7,572 nt of DNA from Leptospira sp. 96542 (GTDB lineage Bacteria > Spirochaetota > Leptospiria > Leptospirales > Leptospiraceae). The notes below the pieces were generated by a model. The model did no database searches and was not told the origin of the DNA. It saw nothing but the letters and a program-made list of their open reading frames with translations. The stretch spans positions 1 to 7,572 of the forward strand of contig JARJFC010000105.1 of the NCBI GenBank assembly GCA_029310945.1, read 5' to 3'. Positions 1 through 5,065 of this stretch are shown here, piece by piece; the stretch's first letter is position 1; each line of letters begins with the position of its first letter. Both the position numbers and the translations under genes were made by a program.

Positions 1-152
<152 letters not shown>

Positions 153-154
<2 letters not shown>

Positions 155-1577
155 AGGCTTCCCAACCCAACAACGCCTTCACCTCCAGGTACTCCTCGAA
201 ACCAAACACCCCGAACTCCCGGCCGTTGCCGGACTGCTTGTAGCCGCCGAAGGGCAGGCTGCGGTCGAAGGGGGCGCCGTTGAGGTAGACGCGGCCCGCG
301 CGGATGCGGTGGGCCACGGCGCGGGCGCGGCGCGGGTCTTTGGACTGCACGAAGCCGGCCAGGCCGAAGGGTGTGTCGTTGGCGATCTCCAGGGCTTCGT
401 CTTCGCTGTCGTAGCTGATGATCGAGAGCACCGGTCCGAAGATTTCCTCGCGGGCGATCAGCATCCGGGGTGTCACGTCGCCGAAGACGGTGGGGCGCAC
501 GTAGTACCCGCGTGGGGTCTGCGCCGGGCGCCCCGTGCCGCCAGCCACCAGGGTCGCGCCTTCGTCCTGGCCCGAGCGGATCAGGGCTTGCACCTTTTCG
601 TACTGCGCCTGGCTGACCAGGGGGCCCATGGTGGTGGCCGGGTCCAGCGGGTCGCCCAGGCGGATGGCCGCCACGGCCTCGCGCGCGGCCTCGAAGGCCA
701 TGGCGCGTTGCGTCCGTGGAATGAGCATGCGGGTGGGCGACTGGCAGTTCTGCCCGGCGTTGGTGTAGCAGGCATGCACGCCCTGGATCACCGCCGCCTT
801 GATGTCGGCGTCGTCCAGGATGATGTTGGCCGATTTGCCGCCCAGCTCCTGCGCGACGCGCTTCACCGTGTCCGCCGCCAGCTTGGCCACCCGCACGCCC
901 GCCGCCGTCGAGCCGGTGAAGGACACCATGTCGATGCCGGGGTGGGCGGCAATCGCTTCGCCCACCGTGGGGCCGTCGCCGTTCACCAGGTTGAAGACGC
1001 CCGGCGGCAGGCCGGCCTCGTGCACGATCTGCGCGAACAGCAGGGCGCTGAGCGGCGCGACTTCGCTGGGCTTGAGCACCACGGTGCAGCCCGTGGCCAG
1101 GGCCGGCGCGACCTTGGAGGCGACCTGGTTCAGCGGCCAGTTCCAGGGCGTGATCAGCCCGCAGACGCCGATGGGTTCGCGGCGCACGATGCCCTTGCCC
1201 ATGCGTTCCTCGAAGGGGTAGTCAGCCAGCACGCGCACGGCTTCCTCGAAATGGAAGAGGGCGACGGTGGCCTGGCGCTCGGTCGCGAAGGTGATGGGCG
1301 AGCCCATCTCCAGCGTCATCGTGCGCGCCAGCTCCGGCAGCCGGGCCCTGAAGCCCGCGATGATCTTGTTCAGCCATTCCAGGCGCTGCGCGACGCTGGT
1401 CTCGGCGTAGGCGGGAAAGGCCCGCCGCGCCGCCTGCACGGCGCGATCCACGTCCTGCCGCGAGCCCAGGCTGATGTGCGCGAAGGTCTCCTCCGTCGCG
1501 GGGTTGAGGACGCCGAGGGGCGAGGGCGAGGCCGGCTGTACCCAGGCCCCGTCGATGTAGAACTTCAATGAATCCAT
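153..1577 (-). CDS. NAD(P)+-dependent aldehyde dehydrogenase (ALDH superfamily)
   Basis: A 474-residue cytoplasmic enzyme predicted to oxidise an aldehyde to the carboxylate. The N-terminus (FYIDGAWV, LNPATEE) is typical of the family. Visible motifs are TPWNWP at 143-148 (oxyanion Asn146), KPSE 169-172 (cofactor-binding Lys), FTGST 220-224, QELGGKS 243-249 with general base Glu244, GQNC 275-278 with nucleophile Cys278, and EEIFGP 377-382. The chain ends with the usual FGGYKQSGNGRE segment. Length and motifs are complete, so it should be active; the substrate cannot be told. I chose the ATG at 1577 because AGAAGGA lies just upstream and the protein then starts at the family's normal point. 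An in-frame ATG at 1622 overlaps the stop of the Bug gene as ATGA and would add 15 residues, but its Shine-Dalgarno is weaker. It is the second gene of a bug-ALDH unit, 41 bp after bug. Confidence 0.95.
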
Positions 1578-1594
1578 GGTTCCTTCTGTCGTGA

Positions 1595-1613
1595 CGCACG
1601 CGCGCAGCGTGCG
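1595..1613 (-). other. Perfect GC-rich hairpin in the bug-ALDH gap
   Basis: CGCACGC (1595-1601) and GCGTGCG (1607-1613) form a 7-bp perfect stem around a 5-nt loop. This lies in the 41-bp gap between the Bug stop codon and the ALDH start codon, about 10 nt upstream of the ALDH Shine-Dalgarno. No U-run follows it in the direction of transcription, so it is unlikely to be a full intrinsic terminator. It could trim or stabilise the message and lower ALDH expression relative to the binding protein. Function is inferred. Confidence 0.45.
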
Positions 1614-1618
1614 GCGGT

Positions 1619-2605
1619 TCATTCCAGCGTGATCTTGGCGCTCTCGATCACGCGCTTCCACTTCGCCGATTCGTTCACCATCAGCTCGCTGAGCTGGGCC
1701 GGCGTGGCGGCCAGCGGCACCATGCCGAGCGCCGTCAGCTTGGCCTTGCCTTCCGCGGAGTTGGTGTACTGGTTGATCTCCTTGTTCAGCGCGGCGACGA
1801 TGTTCTTGGGCAGGCCGGCCGGGCCGACCAGGGCGCTCCAGACCGTGGCTTCCAGCGGCACGCCTTGCTCGGCCGCGGTGGGCAGGTCCGGCAGGCCCGG
1901 GTAGCGGGTCTTGGACGCAACGGCCAGGGCCCTGAGCCGGTTGCCCTTGATGTTCGGCTCCAGGGCCGTGACCGGTGCGGACACGCCGTCCACGGTGCCA
2001 CCGATGGCGTCGGTCATGGCCGGTGTATCGCCCTTGTAGGGGATGGAGCGCAGCGGGGCGCCGGTGTTGAGCCGCAGGTACTCGGTGGCCAGGTGGCCGA
2101 TGGTGCCGTTGCCCGGGTTCGAGATGAACAGCGGGTTGGCGCGTGACTTGCTCAGCGCGACGAATTCCTTCAGGTTGTTCGCTGGCACCGAGGGATTGAC
2201 GGCGATCACCAGGGGAATCTCGCCGACCAGTGCGATGGGCGTCAGGTCCTTCTGGGCGTCGAAGGGCATGGGGTTGTAGAGCCACTTGTTGTTGGCCAGC
2301 GGCCCCGAAGTGCCCAGGGCCAGGGTGTAGCCGTCCGGCGCCGACTTGGCGACGAAGTCCACGCCGAGGTTGCCGCCCGCGCCGACCTTGTTCTCGACGA
2401 TGAACTGTTGGCCAAAGCGGGTGCTCAGGTGCTGCGCGATCTGGCGCGCCACCAGGTCCGAGCTGCCGCCGGGGGCGAAGATGGCGATGATGCGCACCGG
2501 CTTGTTGGGCCAGCCGCCGGTGCCCTGGGCGAGGGCCGGGCCCAGCAGGGCAAGGGTGGCCCCGAGGACGGCGGCGAGGGTGCGGAAGATGGGGGCGAGG
2601 GTCAT
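1619..2605 (-). CDS. Bug-type (TctC family) periplasmic tripartite tricarboxylate transporter binding protein
   Basis: A 328-residue exported solute-binding protein. Residues 1-26 form a Sec signal peptide (hydrophobic LAAVLGATLALLGPALA, cleavage predicted after Ala26 at ALA|Q). The mature protein starts with the Bug hallmark PNKPVRIIAIFAPGGSSDLVAR (33-54; split here as PNKPVRII plus APGGSSD) and then NKVGAGGNLG and AKSAPDGYTL (72-95), which mark the ligand-binding loops of the family. Bug proteins bind small carboxylates or amides. Some feed TctAB permeases and some act as sensors; no TctA or TctB gene is in the window, so this is an orphan as usual in Burkholderiales. The start is set by GGAG 7 nt before the ATG and by the signal peptide; a longer open frame upstream lies in the control region. 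It is the first gene of the minus-strand unit and is followed by the aldehyde dehydrogenase, suggesting its ligand belongs to the same pathway. Confidence 0.95.
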   Translation of the reverse strand: MTLAPIFRTLAAVLGATLALLGPALAQGTGGWPNKPVRIIAIFAPGGSSDLVARQIAQHLSTRFGQQFIVENKVGAGGNLGVDFVAKSAPDGYTLALGTSGPLANNKWLYNPMPFDAQKDLTPIALVGEIPLVIAVNPSVPANNLKEFVALSKSRANPLFISNPGNGTIGHLATEYLRLNTGAPLRSIPYKGDTPAMTDAIGGTVDGVSAPVTALEPNIKGNRLRALAVASKTRYPGLPDLPTAAEQGVPLEATVWSALVGPAGLPKNIVAALNKEINQYTNSAEGKAKLTALGMVPLAATPAQLSELMVNESAKWKRVIESAKITLE

Positions 2606-2621
2606 GGTTGTCTCCAGGTTT

Positions 2622-2634
2622 TGTGCACACAGTG
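2622..2634 (-). promoter_or_regulatory. Leader element CACTGTGTGCACA, 16 nt before the Bug start codon
   Basis: On the bug-sense strand CACTGTGTGCACA ends exactly 16 nt before the ATG, immediately upstream of the Shine-Dalgarno segment. It contains the palindrome TGTGCACA (2622-2629). A near-identical word (one extra T) sits at the same distance from the first MaoC gene. It could be an operator, a -10/initiator region or a leader RNA element. Confidence 0.45.
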
Positions 2635-2651
2635 TCGGTAGAAACCGGGCC

Positions 2652-2664
2652 GCCAACAATTCGC
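2652..2664. repeat. Shared 13-mer GCCAACAATTCGC (copy 1)
   Basis: GCCAACAATTCGC matches GCCAACAATCCGC at 3971-3983 in 12 of 13 positions. Each copy lies just downstream (in the direction of its nearest gene) of a TTCCG-N5-CGGAA dyad, but the two copies are in opposite orientation relative to those genes. Possibly part of a regulator footprint; could be chance. Confidence 0.3.
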
Positions 2665-2675
2665 CATTTCGATCT

Positions 2676-2690
2676 TTCCGTGGTGCGGAA
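2676..2690. promoter_or_regulatory. Putative operator 1: TTCCG-N5-CGGAA
   Basis: TTCCG (2676-2680) and CGGAA (2686-2690) form a perfect dyad with a 5-bp spacer TGGTG. Its centre is 78 bp upstream of the Bug start codon. The same architecture recurs at 2736-2750 and 3953-3967. The shape resembles operator dyads of IclR-family regulators in betaproteobacteria; that family assignment is an inference, and no regulator gene is in the window. Confidence 0.5.
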
Positions 2691-2734
2691 TCTCCGCCAT
2701 GAACAAGTCTCCGGTGTCCGGCGTTTCGCGCAGC

Positions 2735-2751
2735 TTTCTGTTGCGCGGAAA
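2735..2751. promoter_or_regulatory. Putative operator 2: TTTCTG-N5-CGGAAA
   Basis: TTTCTG (2735-2740) and CGGAAA (2746-2751) form a dyad with one mismatched pair and a 5-bp spacer. The core has the same TTCYG-N5-CGGAA form as operator 1, with centres exactly 60 bp apart, roughly an integral number of helical turns. The centre is 96 bp upstream of the esterase start codon. A further CGGAA half-site follows at 2755-2759. Confidence 0.45.
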
Positions 2752-2838
2752 GTTCGGAAAACACGCTTGTGCCGGGAAACGGCCGGCGCCATCCTGCGCC
2801 CGCCCCTGAGCCCAAGACACACCACGAGGAGACCAACC

Positions 2839-3921
2839 ATGAACTGCGACAACACCCATTCCCGCGGCTGGAGGGCGTACTGCCAGCGCCTTGCCTTGAC
2901 GAGCCTGGCCGTGACATTTGCCAGCACCGCCCTCGCGCAAGGCACGCGCGCGCCTGCTACCGCGGCGGCCAAACCCCCCATCGTCCTGGAATCGACCGGC
3001 GCCTACGAGGTGGGCGGCAAGGTCATTCGCAACCCGGACAACCCGACCCAGACGCTGTCGTGCGACCACGGGTATGTCGAATACTTCATTCCGCAGAACC
3101 GGCGCCAGGTCGGCCTGATCTTCTGGCACAGCTCCAGCACCAAGGTGTGGGAAAACCGCTGGGACGGCGGCGAAGGCTACAAGAGCCTCTTCCTGCGCCA
3201 GCGCTACCCCGTCTACCTGTGGGACGGCCCGCGCGTGGGCCGCGCCAACTGGAGTTGCGAGCCCATCAACTACAAGCCCGAGTACTTCGACCAGCGCAAC
3301 TACCTCGCCTGGCGCTTCGGCCCTTCCTTCATGAACTGGCACCCGGGCGTGCAGTTCCCCACCGGCGACGCCGAGGCCTGGAACCAGGCCACGCGCGCGC
3401 GTTACGACGAATTTGACACGCTTGAAAACGCCCTGCTGCAGGGCGAGGCTGGCGGCCAGGCCATCGACAAGCTGGGGCCCGTAGTCGCGGTGACCAACTC
3501 GGCCGGCGGCTGGCGTGCGCTGCTCTCGGCCCTGAACGCCAAGACCGGCAATATGAAAGGCCTCGTGGCCTACGAAACACCGGGCTTTGTCTTTCCTGAG
3601 GGCGAGGGCGTGCCGCCGGCCCCCAAGGCACCCTTCGGACCCAACGCCGTACCGCTGGTCGAGTTCATGAAGCTGACCAAGTTTCCGATGCAAATGGTCT
3701 TCGGCGACCACACCGCCACGCACCCCACCTGGTCCATCCACCTGAAGAACGCGCGGACCTTCTGCGAGGTGGTCAACAAGCACGGGGGTGACTGCGAGGT
3801 GCTGCTCCTCTCCGACGCCGGCCTGCAGGGCAACACCCACATCCCCTTCGCCGACCTGAACAACGAGGCGGTGGCGGCCGAGCTGTCCAAGTGGCTGCGG
3901 CGCAAGGGGCTGGACAAGTAG
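2839..3921 (+). CDS. Secreted alpha/beta-hydrolase, esterase 713-like
   Basis: A 360-residue protein with a Sec signal peptide (about residues 1-33, cleavage predicted at ALA|Q), so it acts in the periplasm or outside. From Gly59 on it resembles the unusual Alcaligenes esterase 713 family: a GGKVIRNPDNP opening, then FWHSSST (95-101) at the oxyanion-hole position, RYPVYLWDGPRVGRA, ARWRFGP-like LAWRFGPSF (156-164), and a C-terminal FGDHTATHPTW (288-298). The expected catalytic triad is visible: Ser221 in TNSAG (first Gly of GxSxG replaced by Thr), Glu246 in YETPG, and His334 in GNTHIPF. Esterase 713 has two adjacent Cys in the oxyanion loop; here they are Ser. The start is fixed by AGGAGA six nt upstream and by the signal peptide. 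It is transcribed divergently from bug and probably releases an acid or alcohol for the downstream enzymes. Family assignment is from memory of the fold; the substrate is unknown. Confidence 0.88.
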   Translation: MNCDNTHSRGWRAYCQRLALTSLAVTFASTALAQGTRAPATAAAKPPIVLESTGAYEVGGKVIRNPDNPTQTLSCDHGYVEYFIPQNRRQVGLIFWHSSSTKVWENRWDGGEGYKSLFLRQRYPVYLWDGPRVGRANWSCEPINYKPEYFDQRNYLAWRFGPSFMNWHPGVQFPTGDAEAWNQATRARYDEFDTLENALLQGEAGGQAIDKLGPVVAVTNSAGGWRALLSALNAKTGNMKGLVAYETPGFVFPEGEGVPPAPKAPFGPNAVPLVEFMKLTKFPMQMVFGDHTATHPTWSIHLKNARTFCEVVNKHGGDCEVLLLSDAGLQGNTHIPFADLNNEAVAAELSKWLRRKGLDK

Positions 3922-3941
3922 CCGGTTCAAAGCCTGCCACG

Positions 3942-3964
3942 CGCCGCGCGGATTCCGCGCGGCG
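3942..3964 (+). terminator. GC-rich stem-loop after the esterase gene, possible terminator
   Basis: CGCCGCGCGG (3942-3951) pairs perfectly with CCGCGCGGCG (3955-3964) across a 3-nt ATT loop. The outer words GCCTG (3932-3936) and CAGGC (3968-3972) can extend the structure beyond an internal loop. It begins 20 bp after the esterase stop codon. No T-run follows, so it is not a classical intrinsic terminator; 3'-end protection or partial termination is possible. Confidence 0.5.
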
Positions 3965-3967
3965 GAA
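3953..3967. promoter_or_regulatory. Putative operator 3: TTCCGC-GCG-GCGGAA
   Basis: This is the best of the three copies: a perfect 15-bp dyad with 6-bp arms and a 3-bp centre, fitting the TTCCG-N5-CGGAA pattern. Its centre is 104 bp upstream of the first MaoC start codon, similar to the 78 and 96 bp seen for the other two units. It overlaps the right arm of the stem-loop, so DNA operator and RNA hairpin use the same bases. Confidence 0.5.
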
Positions 3968-3970
3968 CAG

Positions 3971-3983
3971 GCCAACAATCCGC
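3971..3983. repeat. Shared 13-mer GCCAACAATCCGC (copy 2)
   Basis: 12 of 13 bases match the copy at 2652-2664. It begins 4 bp after operator 3. Confidence 0.3.
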
Positions 3984-4033
3984 TTGGGGCTGGGCCCGGG
4001 CTGATGCATCCTCGGGCGCAACAGATGCCATCG

Positions 4034-4047
4034 CACTGTGTTGCACA
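4034..4047 (+). promoter_or_regulatory. Leader element CACTGTGTTGCACA, 16 nt before the first MaoC start codon
   Basis: The word differs from the Bug leader element only by one extra T and also ends exactly 16 nt before the ATG. Within it, CTGTG-TTG-CACAG (4036-4048) can form a small hairpin directly upstream of the Shine-Dalgarno GAGGAG (4054-4059). Confidence 0.45.
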
Positions 4048-4063
4048 GACTTTGAGGAGCCCC

Positions 4064-4540
4064 ATGCCCGCGCGTTTTTTTGAAGACTTCCAACTGGGCG
4101 AAAGCTGGGAAAGCCCAGCCTTCCCCGTCTCGGCGGACGAGATCGTGGCCTACGCGCAGAGCTTTGACCCACAGCCCATGCACACCGACGCGGCGCGCGC
4201 GGCCGCGGGCCCGTTCAAGACCCTGGTTGCCAGCGGCTGGCATGTGGCCTCGCTGGCGATGCGCGAGTTCGTGCGCGCGGGTGGCTACGGCGACACACCC
4301 ATGGTGGGCCTGGGTATCGATGAACTGCGCTGGCAGGCGCCGGTGCGCGCGGGCGATGTGCTCACCGTGCGCCGTGACATCGTCGAACTGCGGCGCTCGG
4401 CCTCCAACCCCGGTCACGGCATCGTGCGCACCCGCGTCACCGTGCGGCGCCAGGACGGCACCGTGGCCATGTCCCTGGTCAGCGCCGGGCGCGTGCCTGC
4501 GCGTACTGCTGCACCTGCGGCCAAGGGGGAGGGCGCATGA
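4064..4540 (+). CDS. MaoC-like hot-dog enoyl-CoA hydratase/dehydratase (first copy)
   Basis: A 158-residue single hot-dog domain protein. It opens with RFFEDFQLGESW and carries the hydratase-2 type active-site segment YAQSFDPQPMHTDAA (30-44), with Asp35 and His40 at the positions of the catalytic Asp and His of (R)-specific enoyl-CoA hydratases. A following GPFKTLVASGWH (49-60) is the usual substrate-tunnel helix. The expected reaction is reversible hydration of a trans-2-enoyl-CoA to a (R)-3-hydroxyacyl-CoA, or a related acyl-CoA dehydration. The start at 4064 is preferred over the in-frame ATG at 4004 because GAGGAG lies 4 nt before it and the family starts here. It is the first gene of a four-gene operon and overlaps the second MaoC gene by ATGA, which suggests coupled translation and perhaps a joint complex. 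Confidence 0.92.
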   Translation: MPARFFEDFQLGESWESPAFPVSADEIVAYAQSFDPQPMHTDAARAAAGPFKTLVASGWHVASLAMREFVRAGGYGDTPMVGLGIDELRWQAPVRAGDVLTVRRDIVELRRSASNPGHGIVRTRVTVRRQDGTVAMSLVSAGRVPARTAAPAAKGEGA

Positions 4541-5061
4541 ACCCGCCGGACCGCCTGGTGCTGGAGCACGACATGGCGAGTACCTCGGCCAGTCCGTCCA
4601 GCGCCGTGGTCGTCGAACATGCCGCCGACCTCGCTGCCTACGTGGGCCGCCCGCTGGGCACGAGCGCCTGGGTCGTTCTGGACCAGGCCAAGATTGACGC
4701 CTTCGCCGCGCTCACCGGCGACGACCACTGGATCCACGTCGACGTGGAACGCGCGGGCCGCGAGATGCCGGGTGGCAAGACCATCGTCCACGGATTTCTC
4801 GTGCTCTCCCTCATCCCCTTCCTGCAGCGCGGCATCTACACGGTGCGCCAGCGCGGCAAGGGCCTGAACTACGGCTGTAACCGCGTGCGCTTCACCGCGC
4901 CCGTGCCCGTGGGCTCGCGCCTGCGCCTGCGCCAGTCGCTCAAGGACTGCCAGCGACTGGAAGACGGCGTGCGCCTGACCTTTGAATCCACCATCGAGAT
5001 CGAGGGGCAGGAACGCCCCGCGCTGGTGGCCGACACCCTGCTTCAGATCTTCGATCACTGA
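4537..5061 (+). CDS. MaoC/NodN-like hot-dog hydratase (second copy)
   Basis: A 174-residue protein of the MaoC/NodN branch. After a ~40-residue N-terminal lead it shows DQAKIDAFAALTGDDHWIHVD (50-70), where Asp62 and His67 of GDDHWIH match the catalytic pair, then GKTIVHGFLVLSLIP (80-94), characteristic of NodN-like hydratases. It is clearly different in sequence from the preceding MaoC protein, so this is not a recent tandem duplication. The ATG at 4537 overlaps the upstream stop as ATGA and follows a strong GGGGGAGGG; Met13 (4573), with GGAG upstream, is an alternative that would remove a poorly conserved-looking lead. The expected role is enoyl-CoA hydration on the same or a later intermediate, or as partner subunit of the first copy. 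Confidence 0.9.
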   Translation: MNPPDRLVLEHDMASTSASPSSAVVVEHAADLAAYVGRPLGTSAWVVLDQAKIDAFAALTGDDHWIHVDVERAGREMPGGKTIVHGFLVLSLIPFLQRGIYTVRQRGKGLNYGCNRVRFTAPVPVGSRLRLRQSLKDCQRLEDGVRLTFESTIEIEGQERPALVADTLLQIFDH

Positions 5062-5065
5062 CACG

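Larger units (their letters stand above)
2606..2838. promoter_or_regulatory. Divergent control region between the Bug and esterase genes
   Basis: These 233 bp separate two divergently transcribed genes and must hold both promoters. The stretch is less GC-rich than the flanking genes and is dense in short dyads, listed separately. I see no convincing sigma70 -35/-10 pair on either strand. On the bug strand a TTGTTG around 2655-2660 is the best -35-like word, without a clear partner. Longer open frames that extend the esterase or hydrolase reading frames through this region have no Shine-Dalgarno and are not genes. Confidence 0.7.
3922..4063 (+). promoter_or_regulatory. Control region between the esterase and MaoC genes
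   Basis: This 142-bp gap contains, in order, a strong GC hairpin after the esterase stop codon, an operator-like dyad overlapping it, a 13-mer shared with the divergent region, a leader element shared with the Bug gene, and the Shine-Dalgarno GAGGAG of the first MaoC gene. It probably ends or attenuates the esterase transcript and carries a separate promoter for the four-gene operon. No clear -35/-10 pair is visible. Confidence 0.5.

Noticed and set aside
309..1571. 420-codon open frame antisense to the ALDH gene
   Set aside because: A shadow of the ALDH codons; the minus strand has the full ALDH motif set.
2608..2838. N-terminal extension of the esterase frame into the control region
   Set aside because: The signal peptide and AGGAGA Shine-Dalgarno both place the start at 2839.
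1578..2981. The ALDH reading frame stays open far upstream, giving a 942-codon frame across the bug gene and control region
   Set aside because: Upstream of 1622 it is the wrong frame of the Bug gene, with Pro/Arg/Gly/His-rich nonsense and no family motifs; the ALDH domain starts at 1577.
2602..4065. 487-codon open frame antisense to the esterase
   Set aside because: Low-complexity GC-driven shadow with no recognisable motif; the opposite strand has a complete triad, signal peptide and Shine-Dalgarno.
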